Of a DNA stretch of 64,000 nucleotides, positions 42,959 to 53,487 are shown one piece after another. Each line of letters opens with the position of its first letter. Within the stretch, counting starts at the first letter, position 1. Under the pieces are notes generated by a model that did no database searches, was not told the DNA's origin, and was given only the letters and a program-made list of their open reading frames with translations. Made by a program: the position numbers and the translations under genes. The DNA is from Rathayibacter sp. VKM Ac-2857 (GTDB lineage Bacteria; Actinomycetota; Actinomycetes; Actinomycetales; Microbacteriaceae): the NCBI RefSeq assembly GCF_013205025.1, contig NZ_JABMLE010000004.1, positions 120,846-184,845 of the forward strand. The letters run 5' to 3'.

Positions 42959-43843
42959 GTGCGCTTCAATCGCCGTCTCCGCCGATGGGTCGCAGTACCC
43001 GTCGCAGGAGCTCTCGCCCTCGTCCTCGCGGGCTGCACGCAGGAGCAGCTGCAGGGCTGGCTCCCCACCGAACCCGGCACGACGAACCACGTCGACCGGG
43101 TCATCGGACTCTGGGTCACCTCCTGGATCGTCCTCCTCGCCGTGGGTGTCATCACCTGGGGTCTGACGATCTGGGCGGTCGTCGTCTACCGCCGCCGGAA
43201 GGGCCAGACCGGCCTCCCGGTGCAGCTGCGCTACAACATGCCGATCGAGATCTTCTACACGATCGTGCCGCTGATCCTCGTGATCGGCTTCTTCGCCTTC
43301 ACCGCGCGCGACCAGGCCGCCATCGAGCAGGCCTACGACGACCCGGACGAGACCATCCAGGTGTACGGCAAGCAGTGGGCGTGGGACTTCAACTACGTCG
43401 ACGAGGACGTCTACTCCGCCGGAATCCAGGGCCAGTACGAGGACAGCGCCGACGGCGCCGGCTCGCTCGTCGAGTCCGAGGTCCCGACGCTCTACCTGCC
43501 GGTGAACCAGAAGATCAAGATCCAGCTCGACGCCCGCGACGTCATCCACTCCTTCTGGGTCGTCGACTTCCTCTACAAGAAGGACATGATCCCCGGCAAG
43601 ACGAACTACATGTACGTCACGCCGCTCAAGGAGGGGACCTACGCCGGCAAGTGCGCCGAGCTCTGCGGCGAGTACCACTCCGCGATGCTCTTCAACGTGA
43701 AGGTCGTCTCGCAGGGCGAGTACGACGACTACATCCAGTCGCTGCGCGACGCGGGCCAGACCGGCCAGCTCGGCGCCGAGTACGACCGCAACAGCAACCT
43801 GCCCGGCACCGGCGCGCCGGCCCGCACCGAGAACGAGGAGTAG
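42959..43843 (+). CDS. ctaC: Cytochrome c oxidase subunit II
   Basis: A 294-residue aa3-oxidase subunit. It has a lipoprotein signal with lipobox LAGC (Cys26), two transmembrane helices, and the extracytoplasmic cupredoxin domain with the binuclear CuA site: a histidine in DVIHSFW, Cys232 and Cys236 in CAELCGEYH, His240 and Met243. It accepts electrons from the cytochrome cc subunit of the bc1 complex. GTG start at 42959, after AAAGG. It begins the ctaC-ctaD-ctaF operon. Confidence 0.96.
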   Translation: MRFNRRLRRWVAVPVAGALALVLAGCTQEQLQGWLPTEPGTTNHVDRVIGLWVTSWIVLLAVGVITWGLTIWAVVVYRRRKGQTGLPVQLRYNMPIEIFYTIVPLILVIGFFAFTARDQAAIEQAYDDPDETIQVYGKQWAWDFNYVDEDVYSAGIQGQYEDSADGAGSLVESEVPTLYLPVNQKIKIQLDARDVIHSFWVVDFLYKKDMIPGKTNYMYVTPLKEGTYAGKCAELCGEYHSAMLFNVKVVSQGEYDDYIQSLRDAGQTGQLGAEYDRNSNLPGTGAPARTENEE

Positions 43844-43850
43844 AGGGAGC

Positions 43851-45575
43851 ATGAGCACCGCCACCGCACCCGCCCCGTCCCGCGCATTCGGCACACCGCC
43901 GGTCGAGCGCAAGGCGAACGTCCTCGTTCGCTGGATGACGTCCACCGACCACAAGGTCATCGGGTACATGTACCTGATCACCTCGTTCATCTACTTCTGC
44001 ATCGCGGGCGTGATGGCCCTGGTCATCCGCGCCCAGCTCTTCGAGCCCGGCCTGGCCGTGGTCGAGACCCGCGAGCAGTACAACCAGCTCTTCACGATGC
44101 ACGGCACGATCATGCTGCTGATGTTCGCGACCCCGCTCTTCGCGGGCTTCGCCAACGTCCTCATGCCGCTGCAGATCGGCGCCCCCGACGTCGCGTTCCC
44201 GCGACTGAACGCGTTCGCCTACTGGCTCTACAGCTTCGGCTCGCTGATCGCGGTCGCCGGCTTCATCACCCCGCAGGGGGCGGCGTCGTTCGGCTGGTTC
44301 GCCTACGCGCCACTCTCGAGCACGACGTTCTCGCCAGGGCTCGGCGGCAATCTCTGGGTCTTCGGACTCGCGCTCTCGGGCTTCGGCACGATCCTCGGCG
44401 CGGTGAACTTCATCACCACGATCATCACGATGCGCGCCCCCGGCATGACGATGTTCCGCATGCCGATCTTCACCTGGAACATCCTGGTGACGTCGATCCT
44501 CGTGCTGCTGGCGTTCCCGGTCCTCGCGGCCGCGATGTTCGCCCTCGGTGCCGACCGCGTGTTCGACGCGCACATCTACGACGCGGCCAACGGCGGAGTG
44601 CTGCTCTGGCAGCACCTGTTCTGGTTCTTCGGCCACCCCGAGGTGTACATCATCGCGCTGCCGTTCTTCGGCATCGTCTCCGAGGTCTTCCCGGTCTTCA
44701 GCCGCAAGCCGATCTTCGGCTACAAGACGCTGATCTACGCGACCATCGCGATCGCCGCCCTGTCCGTGACCGTGTGGGCACACCACATGTACGTCACCGG
44801 CTCGGTCCTGCTGCCATTCTTCTCGCTGATGACGATGCTCATCGCGGTCCCGACCGGCGTGAAGATCTTCAACTGGATCGGCACCATGTGGCGCGGATCC
44901 GTGACGTTCGAGACCCCGATGATCTGGGCGATCGGCTTCCTGATCACCTTCACCTTCGGTGGTCTCACCGGCGTCATCCTCGCGTCGCCGCCGCTCGACT
45001 TCCACGTCTCCGACTCGTACTTCGTCGTGGCGCACTTCCACTACGTGGTCTTCGGCACCGTCGTGTTCGCGATGTTCTCGGGCTTCTACTTCTGGTGGCC
45101 CAAGTGGACCGGCAAGATGCTGAACGAGACGCTGGGCAAGTGGCACTTCTGGCTGCTGTTCATCGGCTTCCACACCACGTTCCTCATCCAGCACTGGCTC
45201 GGTGTCGTGGGCATGCCCCGCCGCTATGCGAGCTACCTGCCCGAGGACGGCTTCACCTGGATGAACCAGCTGTCGACGATCGGCGCGATGATCCTCGCGG
45301 TCTCGCTCATCCCGTTCTTCCTCAACGTGTACATCACGGCCCGCAAGGCGCCGAAGGTCACCGTGAACGACCCGTGGGGCTTCTCGCGGTCGCTCGAGTG
45401 GGCGACGTCCTGCCCGCCGCCCCGGCACAACTTCACCTCCATCCCGCGCATCCGCAGCGAGGCTCCGGCCTTCGACCTCAACCACCCCGAGGCCGGCATC
45501 CCCGTCGGCATCGGTCCGGCCAAGGACGCTCCGGACGCCCCCACGTACGACAAGTCCGAAGGCACGGTGAAGTAG
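43851..45575 (+). CDS. ctaD: Cytochrome c oxidase subunit I
   Basis: A 574-residue, 12-helix heme-copper oxidase subunit that reduces oxygen and pumps protons. It shows the low-spin heme ligand in MHGTIM, the CuB/cross-linked tyrosine region [15 protein letters not shown], and [12 protein letters not shown] with the two late heme ligands. The D-channel residues are of the A type. Starts 7 bases after ctaC with GAGGGAGC. Confidence 0.98.
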   Translation: MSTATAPAPSRAFGTPPVERKANVLVRWMTSTDHKVIGYMYLITSFIYFCIAGVMALVIRAQLFEPGLAVVETREQYNQLFTMHGTIMLLMFATPLFAGFANVLMPLQIGAPDVAFPRLNAFAYWLYSFGSLIAVAGFITPQGAASFGWFAYAPLSSTTFSPGLGGNLWVFGLALSGFGTILGAVNFITTIITMRAPGMTMFRMPIFTWNILVTSILVLLAFPVLAAAMFALGADRVFDAHIYDAANGGVLLWQHLFWFFGHPEVYIIALPFFGIVSEVFPVFSRKPIFGYKTLIYATIAIAALSVTVWAHHMYVTGSVLLPFFSLMTMLIAVPTGVKIFNWIGTMWRGSVTFETPMIWAIGFLITFTFGGLTGVILASPPLDFHVSDSYFVVAHFHYVVFGTVVFAMFSGFYFWWPKWTGKMLNETLGKWHFWLLFIGFHTTFLIQHWLGVVGMPRRYASYLPEDGFTWMNQLSTIGAMILAVSLIPFFLNVYITARKAPKVTVNDPWGFSRSLEWATSCPPPRHNFTSIPRIRSEAPAFDLNHPEAGIPVGIGPAKDAPDAPTYDKSEGTVK

Positions 45576-45579
45576 GGCC

Positions 45580-45996
45580 ATGCGCGCCAACGTCAATCTG
45601 TTCTGGCTCCTCGCCGGGTTCTTCCTCCTCGCGGACGTCACCTACATCCTCTGGTCGCTGATCGACACCGGCCAGGTCGAGTGGGTCGGCACCGTGGGCA
45701 TCGCGCTCTCGTCGGTGCTGGGCGGCTTCATCGCCTTCTACGTCGGCCGGGTGCACAAGGCCCAGGGCGCCGAGCTGCCCGAGGACCGTCTCGACGCCGA
45801 CATCGACGACGGAGACCCCGAGCTGGGCTTCTTCAGCCCGTGGAGCTGGTGGCCGCTGATCCTCGGCGGCTCCGCCGCGTTGGCCTTCCTCGGCCTCGCG
45901 GTCGGCTTCTGGATCACCTACATCGCGGTCGGCCTCTTCCTCGTCGCGATCGCCGGCTGGGTGTACGAGTACTACCGCGGCTACTTCGCCCGCTAG
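45580..45996 (+). CDS. ctaF: Cytochrome c oxidase subunit IV
   Basis: A 138-residue actinobacterial subunit IV with four hydrophobic helices. The ELPEDRLDADIDDGDPELGFFSPWSWWP loop is a hallmark of this family. It stabilises the bcc-aa3 supercomplex. Begins 4 bases after ctaD and ends the operon just before a large terminator. Confidence 0.93.
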   Translation: MRANVNLFWLLAGFFLLADVTYILWSLIDTGQVEWVGTVGIALSSVLGGFIAFYVGRVHKAQGAELPEDRLDADIDDGDPELGFFSPWSWWPLILGGSAALAFLGLAVGFWITYIAVGLFLVAIAGWVYEYYRGYFAR

Positions 45997-46013
45997 GCGA
46001 CCTGCACGGCCGT

Positions 46014-46057
46014 GAGGGCCGGGCGCAGGGGGTTCCGACCCCCGGCGCCCGGCCCTC
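46014..46057 (+). terminator. Terminator after ctaF
   Basis: GAGGGCCGGGCGC (46014-46026) pairs with GCGCCCGGCCCTC (46045-46057), with an inner GGGGG/CCCCC stem around TTCCGA. A short T-rich TTCTC follows. Confidence 0.85.
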
Positions 46058-46258
46058 TTCTCGTGGGCCGGAGGAGCCCGCAGGGCCGGCGGCGCGCAGG
46101 TACGGAGGACGCCGCGAGCGGACGCTCTCTGGGCTCTGATCGGCGCCCTGAGGCCGATCCGAGTCCACTCGAGCCGGCGCCGAGCCGCGAGCGCACCCGC
46201 AACGGGTCTCAGCCGGCGGCGTGCGGCCGTTCCGGCGAGCCTGGAAGGGCACGGCCCC

Positions 46259-46682
46259 TTCATGCTGGTCGAGCAGCCCCGCAGGGGCGTATCGAGACCC
46301 GGCGTCCCCAACAGGGCGGGTCTGCAGACTTCTGTACTGGTGCTGATGGATCTCGATACGCCCGCTGTGCGGGCTACTCGATCAGCATGAGCGGGGCGGT
46401 GCTGTCCATGGTGGTCGAGTAGCCCCGCAGGGGCGTATCGAGACCCACCGTCCTCGGCAGGGTGGGTCTGGAGATTCGTGTTCTTGCGGTGGTGGATCTC
46501 GATACGCCCGCTGTGCGGGCTACTCGATCAGCATGAGCGGGGCGATGCTGTCCATGGTGGTCGAGTAGCCCCGCAGGGGCGTATCGAGATCCGCCGTCCT
46601 CCGGACACCGGATCTGCAGACTCTTGTTCTGACGGTGGGGGATCTCGATACGCCCGCTGCGCGGGCTACTCGATCGGCATGG
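46259..46682. repeat. REP-like array 4 with exact 146-bp tandem periodicity
   Basis: This lies in the 814-base gap between convergent ctaF and qcrB. Forward copies start at 46261, 46407 and 46553; inverted copies start near 46346, 46492 and 46638, all exactly 146 bases apart. So a forward-spacer-inverted pair has been amplified three times in tandem. The bases 46058-46258 before it are GC-rich, with no gene I can support; 46683-46766 is also featureless. Confidence 0.92.
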
Positions 46683-46766
46683 AGTGGGTGGGCTCCGCTG
46701 TGTGAGGGCGCCGCTGGATCAGCGGGGGTGCGTGCTTCGGGCGGGTTGGTGGAGCGGCGGGACGAC

Positions 46767-46799
46767 GAAGGGCCCGGACGCTGTGCGTCCGGGCCCTTC
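46767..46799. terminator. Terminator of the qcr operon
   Basis: A perfect 15-bp stem (46767-46781 with 46785-46799) around the three-base loop TGT, 11 bases beyond the qcrB stop on the minus strand. Confidence 0.88.
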
Positions 46800-46810
46800 G
46801 GGGGAGCGGG

Positions 46811-48475
46811 TCAGTGCTCGCTGTGCGAGCTCTCGAGCTCCTTCTGGGTGACGGGGGTGATCCGGTCCTCGAAGAACCAGCGGGAGAGGCCGGCGCGGAC
46901 GCGCTGCGGGGCGGTGATGCGGCCGCGGGCGTCCGGGCGGATCATCAGGGGCTCGTACTCCTCCTGGCCGACCAGCTTCCAGCGCTCGTACGAGTCGAGC
47001 TGCTGGTGCACCTCGATGAACTCGCCGCCGGGGAGGCGGACGATGCGGCCGGACTCGAAGCCGTGCAGGGCGATCTCGCGGTCCTTCTTCTGCAGGGCGA
47101 GGCAGATGCGCTTCGTCACGAAGTACGCGATGACCGGCCCGGCGAAGAGGAGGAACTGCAGGGCGTGGATGACGCCCTCCATCGTGAGGTGGAAGTGCGT
47201 CGCGATGATGTCGGAGGACGCCGCTGCCCAGAGGACGGCGTAGAACGTGACTCCGGCGGCACCGATGGCGGTGCGGGTCGCCGCGTTGCGCGGGCGGTCG
47301 AGCAGGTGGTGCTCGCGCTTGTCACCGGTGATCCACGCCTCGAGGAACGGGTAGAGCAGCACGACGACGATGAACAGGCCGACCACGGAGAGCGGAAGGA
47401 GGATGTTGAACGAGATCGTGCCGAGGCCCGGGATCGCCCACTCGAGTCCCGGCGGGACGAGGCGCAGGGCGCCGTCGGCGAAGCCGATGTACCAGTCCGG
47501 CTGGGTGCCGGCGGAGACGGGAGAGGGGTCGTACGGGCCGTAGTTCCAGATCGGGTTGATCGTGAAGAGCGAGGCGATGAGGACGACGACACCGAAGACG
47601 ATGAAGAAGAACCCACCGGCCTTGGCGGCGTAGACCGGCAGCACCGGGTAGCCGACGACGTTCTGCTCGGTCTTGCCCGCGCCGGGGAACTGGGTGTGCT
47701 TGTGCACGACCACGAACACGAGGTGCAGGGCGATGAACGCGAGCACCAGGGCCGGCAGCAGCAGGATGTGCAGGGTGTAGAGGCGGCCGACGATGTCGGT
47801 GCCCGGGAATTCGCCGCCGAAGAGGAGGAACGAGACCCAGGTGCCGACGATCGGGATGCCCTTGACCATGCCGTCGATGATGCGGAGGCCGTTGCCCGAG
47901 AGCAGGTCGTCGGGGAGGGAGTAGCCGGTGAAGCCCTCGGCCATCGCGAGGATGAAGAGGACGAAGCCGATGACCCAGTTGATCTCGCGCGGCTTGCGGA
48001 ACGCACCGGTGAAGAAGATGCGGAGCATGTGCAGGCCGATCGAGGCCACGAACAGCAGGGCCGCCCAGTGGTGGATCTGGCGCATCAGCAGGCCGCCGCG
48101 GATGTCGAACGAGATGTCGAGCGACGAGGCCATCGCCGCGGACATCTCGATGCCCTTGAGCGGCAGGTAGCTGCCCTCGTAGTGCGTCTCGACCATGGAG
48201 GCCTGGAAGAAGAAGGTGAGGAAGGTGCCCGACAGCAGGATGATCACGAAGCTGTAGAGCGCGACCTCGCCGAGGAGGAACGACCAGTGGTCCGGGAAGA
48301 TCTTGCGGCCGAACTCCTTGACGACCGCCGAGATGCTGGTGCGCTCGTCGATGTAGTTCGACGCGGCTCCGACGTAGCCCTTCTGCAGCTTGCCGCTGCC
48401 GAGGATGACGCCGTCGCCGGGCTCCGCGGGCGAGGCCGCGGGGCGAGAGGGGGTGGTGGTGGACATGTGTGTCAT
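46811..48475 (-). CDS. qcrB: Cytochrome bc1 (bcc) complex cytochrome b subunit
   Basis: A 554-residue membrane diheme cytochrome b that oxidises menaquinol. Heme histidines lie in QIHHWAALLFVASIGLHMLRIFF and the later LYTLHILLLPALVLAFIALHLVFV. The quinol-site PDWYIGF region and FPGTDIVGRL are present. The C-terminal extension (about 120 residues, ending ESSHSEH) is typical of actinobacteria. The ATG at 48475 overlaps the qcrA stop (ATGA); a second Met at 48466 is possible. Last gene of ctaE-qcrC-qcrA-qcrB. Confidence 0.97.
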   Translation of the reverse strand: MTHMSTTTPSRPAASPAEPGDGVILGSGKLQKGYVGAASNYIDERTSISAVVKEFGRKIFPDHWSFLLGEVALYSFVIILLSGTFLTFFFQASMVETHYEGSYLPLKGIEMSAAMASSLDISFDIRGGLLMRQIHHWAALLFVASIGLHMLRIFFTGAFRKPREINWVIGFVLFILAMAEGFTGYSLPDDLLSGNGLRIIDGMVKGIPIVGTWVSFLLFGGEFPGTDIVGRLYTLHILLLPALVLAFIALHLVFVVVHKHTQFPGAGKTEQNVVGYPVLPVYAAKAGGFFFIVFGVVVLIASLFTINPIWNYGPYDPSPVSAGTQPDWYIGFADGALRLVPPGLEWAIPGLGTISFNILLPLSVVGLFIVVVLLYPFLEAWITGDKREHHLLDRPRNAATRTAIGAAGVTFYAVLWAAASSDIIATHFHLTMEGVIHALQFLLFAGPVIAYFVTKRICLALQKKDREIALHGFESGRIVRLPGGEFIEVHQQLDSYERWKLVGQEEYEPLMIRPDARGRITAPQRVRAGLSRWFFEDRITPVTQKELESSHSEH

Positions 48476-49530
48476 CGCTCCCAGAAGGATGGTCCGACCG
48501 GCTCCGTGAAGTCGCTGCGGGCGACCAGGTATCCGTCGGCGTCGATGGTGATGGGGAGCTGCGGAAGCGGGCGCTTCGCAGGACCGAAGATGACCTCGGC
48601 CTCGCGCTTGATGTCGAACTGCGACTGGTGGCACGGGCACAGGAGGTGGTGGGTCTGCTGCTCGTACAGCGCCACGGGGCAGCCGACGTGCGTGCAGATC
48701 TTGGAGTAGGCGACGATGCCGTCGTAGTTCCAGGTCTCGCGACCCTCGCTGACGGTCAGGTCCTCGGGCTTCAGGCGCATCAGGAGGACGGCGGCCTTGG
48801 CCTTCTCCTCCAGCTTGCCCTCGACCTCGTCGAGTCCCTCGGGGATGACGTGGAAGGCGGAGCCCAGCGTGACGTCCGATGCGAGGATCGGCGCTCCGGA
48901 GGGGTCCAGGGTGAGCCGCGTGCCCTCGCGCCACATCGTGGTCTTGAGGAGGGCGACGGGGTCCTGATCCTGCGGTCCGAGGCCTCGGAACAGGATCACG
49001 GCGGGCAGGGGGAAGACGACCAGCGAGGCGATGAGGCTGTTGCGGATCAGCGAGCGGCGGCCGAAGCCGGACTCCTTGTCGGACTGGTCGAAGATCTCCA
49101 GCGCGCGGGCGCGGGTGTCCTCGGCGCTGCGGACCGGGTGGCGGATGTCGATGCCCTCGTGGTCCGACATGAGCTGCTTGCCCCAGTGGACCGCGGCGAT
49201 GCCGATGGCCAGCAGGGCGAGCGACATGCCGAGACCGATGAACAGCGTGTTCAGCCGGACCGACTCGATGTCCTCCGTGATGGGGAACGCCATGTAGGCG
49301 GCCACCGCGAAGATCGAGCCCGCGAAGGAGAGGTAGAAGAGCGTGTAGACCGTGCGCTCGGCCCGCTTCGCGACCTTGGGGTCGAGATCGGTCATCCGGG
49401 GGCGGTGCGGCGGGAGGCCCGGGTCCTGGACGCGTCCCCGCGTCACGACCGCGGTGCCGGCCGGAGCACTTCCGTGCCCGGTGGCCGACGAGGTGGCGAG
49501 GTCGGTGCCACCCTCATCGTGCTCTGCCAT
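48472..49530 (-). CDS. qcrA: Rieske iron-sulfur subunit of the bc1 complex
   Basis: A 352-residue actinobacterial Rieske protein with three transmembrane helices (about 62-82, 93-115 and 163-182) instead of the usual one. The 2Fe-2S cluster site is C279THVGC and C298PCH: Cys279, His281, Cys298 and His301 as ligands, with Cys284 and Cys300 as the disulfide. The ATG at 49530 is behind AAGGAGAACC. ErpA encoded upstream of ctaC may supply its cluster. Confidence 0.97.
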   Translation of the reverse strand: MAEHDEGGTDLATSSATGHGSAPAGTAVVTRGRVQDPGLPPHRPRMTDLDPKVAKRAERTVYTLFYLSFAGSIFAVAAYMAFPITEDIESVRLNTLFIGLGMSLALLAIGIAAVHWGKQLMSDHEGIDIRHPVRSAEDTRARALEIFDQSDKESGFGRRSLIRNSLIASLVVFPLPAVILFRGLGPQDQDPVALLKTTMWREGTRLTLDPSGAPILASDVTLGSAFHVIPEGLDEVEGKLEEKAKAAVLLMRLKPEDLTVSEGRETWNYDGIVAYSKICTHVGCPVALYEQQTHHLLCPCHQSQFDIKREAEVIFGPAKRPLPQLPITIDADGYLVARSDFTEPVGPSFWER

Positions 49531-49605
49531 GGTTCTCCTTTTCACGCCGTGTCGACGCCGCTCGGCGTCGTGGGGGTCGAGCGCCCGCCAGGGCGCCGGT
49601 GTCTG

Positions 49606-50412
49606 CTAGTTGGATCGTGCGGTGATCCACACCGTCAGGGCGACGATGGAACCGAGTCCGAAGATCCAGAGGAAGAGGCCTTCGGCGACGGGGCCGAGGG
49701 AGCCGAGGGCGAATCCGCCCGGGGAGGGGTTGGCCTCGATGTACTTGAGGTAGGAGATGATGTCGCGCTTGTCTTCCGGCGAGATGTTGAGGTCGTTGAA
49801 GACCGGCATGTTCTGCGGGCCGGTGACCATCGCCTCGTAGATGTGCGCCTCGGTCACGCCGCCCAGCGGGGGAGCGAACTTGCCCTCGGTCAGGGCGCCG
49901 CCGGCGCCGGCGACGTTGTGGCACATGGCGCAGTTGATGCGGAAGAGCTCGGCGCCGTTGGCCGAGTCGCCCTGCGCGTCGAGCACCTCGCCGGTGGGGA
50001 TGGCGGGGCCGGGCGCCAGCGAGGCGACGTAGGCCGCCAGCTCGGCGACCTGGTCGTCGGTGAACTGCACCGGCTTCTCGAGCGCCTGCGGGCCGTGCAT
50101 CTGCATCGGCATGCGGCCGGTGCCGACCTGGAAGTCGACCGAGGCGGCGCCGACGCCGATCAGCGAGGGGGCGTTGTCGGTGCCCGCGGCGTCGAGGCCG
50201 TGGCAGGTGGCGCAGTTGGCGGCGAAGAGCTTGGAGCCCTCGTCGATCGTCTGCTGGCTGGTGGCCGAGGTCTCGGCGGAGGCGGAGGTGGCGACGCCGA
50301 CGGCCGCATAGGTGCCGCCGGTGAGGCCGAGGCCGATGGCGATCAGGGCCAGCGTGGCCAGGGGGTGACGGCGACCCTTCTTGGCGCGGCTCTTCGTCTT
50401 CGGGGAGGCCAT
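49606..50412 (-). CDS. qcrC: Diheme cytochrome c subunit of the bc1 complex
   Basis: A 268-residue protein with an N-terminal signal anchor (about 18-40), two c-type heme sites CATCH (67-71) and CAMCH (161-165), and a C-terminal membrane helix (about 243-264). It carries electrons straight to the CuA site of CtaC, so no soluble cytochrome c is needed. The ATG at 50412 has AGGAAGG upstream. Confidence 0.96.
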   Translation of the reverse strand: MASPKTKSRAKKGRRHPLATLALIAIGLGLTGGTYAAVGVATSASAETSATSQQTIDEGSKLFAANCATCHGLDAAGTDNAPSLIGVGAASVDFQVGTGRMPMQMHGPQALEKPVQFTDDQVAELAAYVASLAPGPAIPTGEVLDAQGDSANGAELFRINCAMCHNVAGAGGALTEGKFAPPLGGVTEAHIYEAMVTGPQNMPVFNDLNISPEDKRDIISYLKYIEANPSPGGFALGSLGPVAEGLFLWIFGLGSIVALTVWITARSN

Positions 50413-50468
50413 CGAGGCAACCTTCCTGCGGGGTTCGGGAGTGTGGTGGGGCATGGAGGCGGCTGGCC

Positions 50469-51098
50469 TCACTTCAGGAAGTAGATGACGACGAAGAGGC
50501 CGACCCAGACGACGTCGACGAAGTGCCAGTAGTAGGACACGACGATCGCGCTGGTCGCCTCCTTGTGGCCGAAGTTCTTGACGGCGAAGGCGCGGCCGAT
50601 GACGAGGAGGAAGGCGATGAGCCCGCCGGTCACGTGCAGGGCGTGGAAGCCGGTCGTGAGGTAGAAGGCCGAGCCGTAGGCGTTGCTGGAGAGCGTGACG
50701 CCCTCGGAGACGAGGGTCGCGTACTCGAGGACCTGACCGCAGACGAAGACCGCGCCGAGGGCGTAGGTGAGGAAGAACCACTCGACCATGCCCCACTTGA
50801 ACGGGCTCAGCCCGGTGGAGCGGGGCTGCAGCCGCTCGGCGGCGAAGACGCCGAACTGGCAGGTGAACGACGAGGCGACCAGGATCACCGTGTTCACGCT
50901 CGCGTAGGGGACGTTCAGGATGCTGGTCTCGGCCGACCACAGCTCCGGGGAGGTGCTGCGGAGGGTGAAGTAGATCGCGAACAGGCCCGCGAAGAACATG
51001 ACCTCGCTGCCCAGCCAGACGATCGTTCCGACCGCGACCGGGTTGGGTCGGTTCACTGCGGGCACGGTGGCCGTGGGGGAGAGAGAGGTGCTCGTCAC
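50469..51098 (-). CDS. ctaE: Cytochrome c oxidase subunit III
   Basis: About 209 residues with five hydrophobic helices and the family blocks [52 protein letters not shown] and [19 protein letters not shown]. Separated from ctaC-ctaD and heading the qcr operon, the normal actinobacterial arrangement. I prefer the GTG at 51098 because a CATAAT -10 box (51107-51112) would make the transcript leaderless there; the ATG at 51107 overlaps that box. Confidence 0.94.
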   Translation of the reverse strand: MTSTSLSPTATVPAVNRPNPVAVGTIVWLGSEVMFFAGLFAIYFTLRSTSPELWSAETSILNVPYASVNTVILVASSFTCQFGVFAAERLQPRSTGLSPFKWGMVEWFFLTYALGAVFVCGQVLEYATLVSEGVTLSSNAYGSAFYLTTGFHALHVTGGLIAFLLVIGRAFAVKNFGHKEATSAIVVSYYWHFVDVVWVGLFVVIYFLK

Positions 51099-51106
51099 AC
51101 AGACCA

Positions 51107-51112
51107 TTATGG
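51107..51112 (-). promoter_or_regulatory. -10 box for ctaE-qcr operon
   Basis: CATAAT on the minus strand, eight bases before the GTG at 51098. It mirrors an identical box for trpD 50 bases away. Confidence 0.5.
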
Positions 51113-51161
51113 ACGATCGCAAGGGGGGGAACTCGCACTTCCCGTGGGGCCTTCGTAGTCG

Positions 51162-51167
51162 CATAAT
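51162..51167 (+). promoter_or_regulatory. -10 box for trpD
   Basis: CATAAT, nine bases before the trpD ATG, with no strong ribosome site between (only GAGAG). Probably leaderless or with a two- to three-base leader. Confidence 0.5.
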
Positions 51168-51176
51168 CTGAGAGCC

Positions 51177-52235
51177 ATGTCGGAAACCCTGTCCTGGCCG
51201 CGCATTCTCGGCTCCCTCCTCGACTCCTCCGATCTCTCGGTGTCGGAGGCGACCTGGGCCATGGAGCGGGTGATGCAGGGCGAGGCGACGCCGGCGCAGC
51301 TCGCGGGCCTGCTGATCGCGCTGCGCGCCAAGGGCGAGACGGTCGACGAGATCGTCGGCTTCCGCGACGCGATCCTCGAGCACGCGGTGCCGTTGGACGT
51401 GGATCCGATGGCCCTCGACATCGTCGGCACCGGCGGAGACCGCTTCGGCACGGTCAACATCTCCTCCACCGCGTCGATCATCGCGGCGGCGGCCGGCACG
51501 CCGGTGATCAAGCACGGCAACCGCGCGGCCTCCTCGTCGTCGGGGTCCTCCGACGTTCTCGCGGCCCTGGGCGTCGATCTGACCCTGCCGGCCGAGCGGG
51601 TGGCGGAGGTGTTCCGCCGGACGAACATCGCCTTCCTCTTCGCGGCGATGTTCCACCCCGGGTTCCGCCACGCCGGCCCGGTGCGGGCCGAGCTCGGCGT
51701 GCCGACCGTCTTCAACTTCCTCGGCCCGCTCTGCAACCCGGCGCGCCCCGAGGCGTCCGCCGTCGGCGTGGCGCACCTCGACCGGGTGCCGCTCTTCGTC
51801 GGCGTGTTCCAGACCCGCGGCGCGACCGCGCTGGTCTTCCGCGGCGACGACGGGCTCGACGAGCTGTCGACCACCGGGCACAGCCACATCTGGGAGGTCT
51901 CGCGCGGCTCGGTCGTCGAGCACGACCTCGACCCGCGCGATCTCGGCATCCCCCGCGCGAGCATCGACCAGCTCCGCGGGCGCGACGCCGCCTACAACGC
52001 GCAGGTGGTGCGCTCGGTCCTGGCCGGCGAGGAGGGGCCGGTGCGCGACATCGTGCTGCTGAACGCCGCCGCGGGGCTGATCGCGTTCGATCTGGCGCGC
52101 GACCCGGGGCTGATCCGCACGGCGATCCTCGACCGCTTCCGCTCGGCGCTGGGCCGCGCCGCGGACGCGGTCGACTCCGGTGCCGCGACGGCGAAGCTCG
52201 ACCAGTGGGTGGAGGAGACGCGGCGCTCGAGCTGA
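51177..52235 (+). CDS. trpD: Anthranilate phosphoribosyltransferase
   Basis: A 352-residue tryptophan-pathway enzyme that joins anthranilate to PRPP. It shows the PRPP-binding [13 protein letters not shown] (84-96), [43 protein letters not shown] and [13 protein letters not shown]. It is isolated from other trp genes here. The RxxR-like second site and length are normal. Confidence 0.96.
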   Translation: MSETLSWPRILGSLLDSSDLSVSEATWAMERVMQGEATPAQLAGLLIALRAKGETVDEIVGFRDAILEHAVPLDVDPMALDIVGTGGDRFGTVNISSTASIIAAAAGTPVIKHGNRAASSSSGSSDVLAALGVDLTLPAERVAEVFRRTNIAFLFAAMFHPGFRHAGPVRAELGVPTVFNFLGPLCNPARPEASAVGVAHLDRVPLFVGVFQTRGATALVFRGDDGLDELSTTGHSHIWEVSRGSVVEHDLDPRDLGIPRASIDQLRGRDAAYNAQVVRSVLAGEEGPVRDIVLLNAAAGLIAFDLARDPGLIRTAILDRFRSALGRAADAVDSGAATAKLDQWVEETRRSS

Positions 52236-52255
52236 GCCTGCTCCGCGACCGATGC

Positions 52256-52284
52256 GCGGGCCCTGCGAAGTGCGGGCCCTGCGA
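52256..52284 (+). repeat. Short direct repeat after trpD
   Basis: GCGGGCCCTGCGA occurs at 52256-52268 and again at 52272-52284 (period 16), in the trpD-dhaK spacer. Confidence 0.8.
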
Positions 52285-52381
52285 CTCGTCAGCGCTGGAC
52301 GGACCCTGTGCCGAGACGGTGCTCGGGCGTAACGTGGAGCCGCTGTCCGCGACGGTGCGGCGCGCCCTGGAGGAGACCCCG

Positions 52382-53383
52382 ATGAAGAAGCTCATCAACG
52401 ACCCGAAGAACGTCGTCGCGGAGTCCGTGGCCGGCTTCGGCCTCGCGCACGCCGACCTGGTGCGGGTCGAGCCCGACCCGCTGTTCGTGGTGCGGGTGGA
52501 CGCGCCGCGGCAGGGCAGGGTCGGCATCGTCAGCGGAGGCGGCAGCGGGCACGAGCCGCTGCACGCGGGGTTCGTCGGCTTCGGGATGCTGGACGCCGCG
52601 GTGCCCGGGCCGGTCTTCACCTCGCCGACCCCCGATCCGATCGTGGCGGCGACCCAGGCGGTCGACGGCGGTGCGGGCGTCCTGCACATCGTGAAGAACT
52701 ACACCGGCGACGTCCTCAACTTCGAGACCGCGGCCGACCTGGCCCTCGCCGAGGGTGTCGAGGTCCGCTCGGTGATCGTCGACGACGACGTGGCGGTGAA
52801 GGACTCCCTCTACACGGCCGGGCGGCGCGGTGTCGCCGGCACGGTGATGGTGGAGAAGATCGCCGGCGCGGCGGCCGAGCGCGGCGACTCGCTCGACGAG
52901 GTGGCGGCGATCGCCGAGACGGTCGTCGCGAACGTCCGCTCGATGGGCGTCGCGCTGCGGCCCTGCACGGTGCCGCACGCAGGGGAGCCGAGCTTCGAGC
53001 TGGCCGAGGACGAGATCGAGATCGGCATCGGGATCCACGGGGAGCCCGGTCGCGAGCGGATCCCGCTCGAGCCGGCCGACCGGATCGTCGACCGCCTGCT
53101 CGCGCCGATCCTCGAGGACCTGCCCTTCTCCTCCGGCGACGAGGTGCTGCTCTTCGTCAACGGACTCGGCGGCACTCCGCAGGTCGAGCTGTACCTGTTC
53201 TACCGCCGCGCGGCGGAGGTGCTCGCGGAGAAGGGCATCACGGTGCAGCGCAGCCTGGTCGGCAGCTACGTCACCTCGCTCGAGATGCAGGGCGTGTCGA
53301 TCACGCTGTTGAAGCTCGACGCGGCGCTGACGGAGCTCTGGGACGCGCCGGTGCAGACTGCGGCGCTGCGCTGGGGGCGCTGA
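52382..53383 (+). CDS. dhaK: Dihydroxyacetone kinase subunit DhaK
   Basis: A 333-residue substrate-binding subunit of the PTS-dependent dihydroxyacetone kinase. His219 (GIGIHGEPG) covalently binds dihydroxyacetone, and [10 protein letters not shown] (52-61) contacts the substrate. [14 protein letters not shown] is also diagnostic. DhaL-ADP phosphorylates the bound substrate to DHAP. The ATG at 52382 with CTGGAGGAG upstream gives MKKLINDP, the family start. Confidence 0.96.
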   Translation: MKKLINDPKNVVAESVAGFGLAHADLVRVEPDPLFVVRVDAPRQGRVGIVSGGGSGHEPLHAGFVGFGMLDAAVPGPVFTSPTPDPIVAATQAVDGGAGVLHIVKNYTGDVLNFETAADLALAEGVEVRSVIVDDDVAVKDSLYTAGRRGVAGTVMVEKIAGAAAERGDSLDEVAAIAETVVANVRSMGVALRPCTVPHAGEPSFELAEDEIEIGIGIHGEPGRERIPLEPADRIVDRLLAPILEDLPFSSGDEVLLFVNGLGGTPQVELYLFYRRAAEVLAEKGITVQRSLVGSYVTSLEMQGVSITLLKLDAALTELWDAPVQTAALRWGR

Positions 53384-53487
53384 GCGTCCGAGCACGGGGC
53401 GAGCGCGCGGCCCGGACGGCGACGCGGACAGGACGGCACGACGACACGACGGTCGCAGAGGCGGCACAGGGGAAAGAGGACGGACCG

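Noticed and set aside
46058..46258. Small coding region after ctaF
   Set aside because: Short open frames exist on both strands but none has a ribosome site or a protein-like composition, and the segment lies between a terminator and the REP array.
51107..51177. Tryptophan attenuator or T-box in front of trpD
   Set aside because: Only about 70 bases separate the divergent starts, with no Trp-rich leader peptide and no terminator hairpin.
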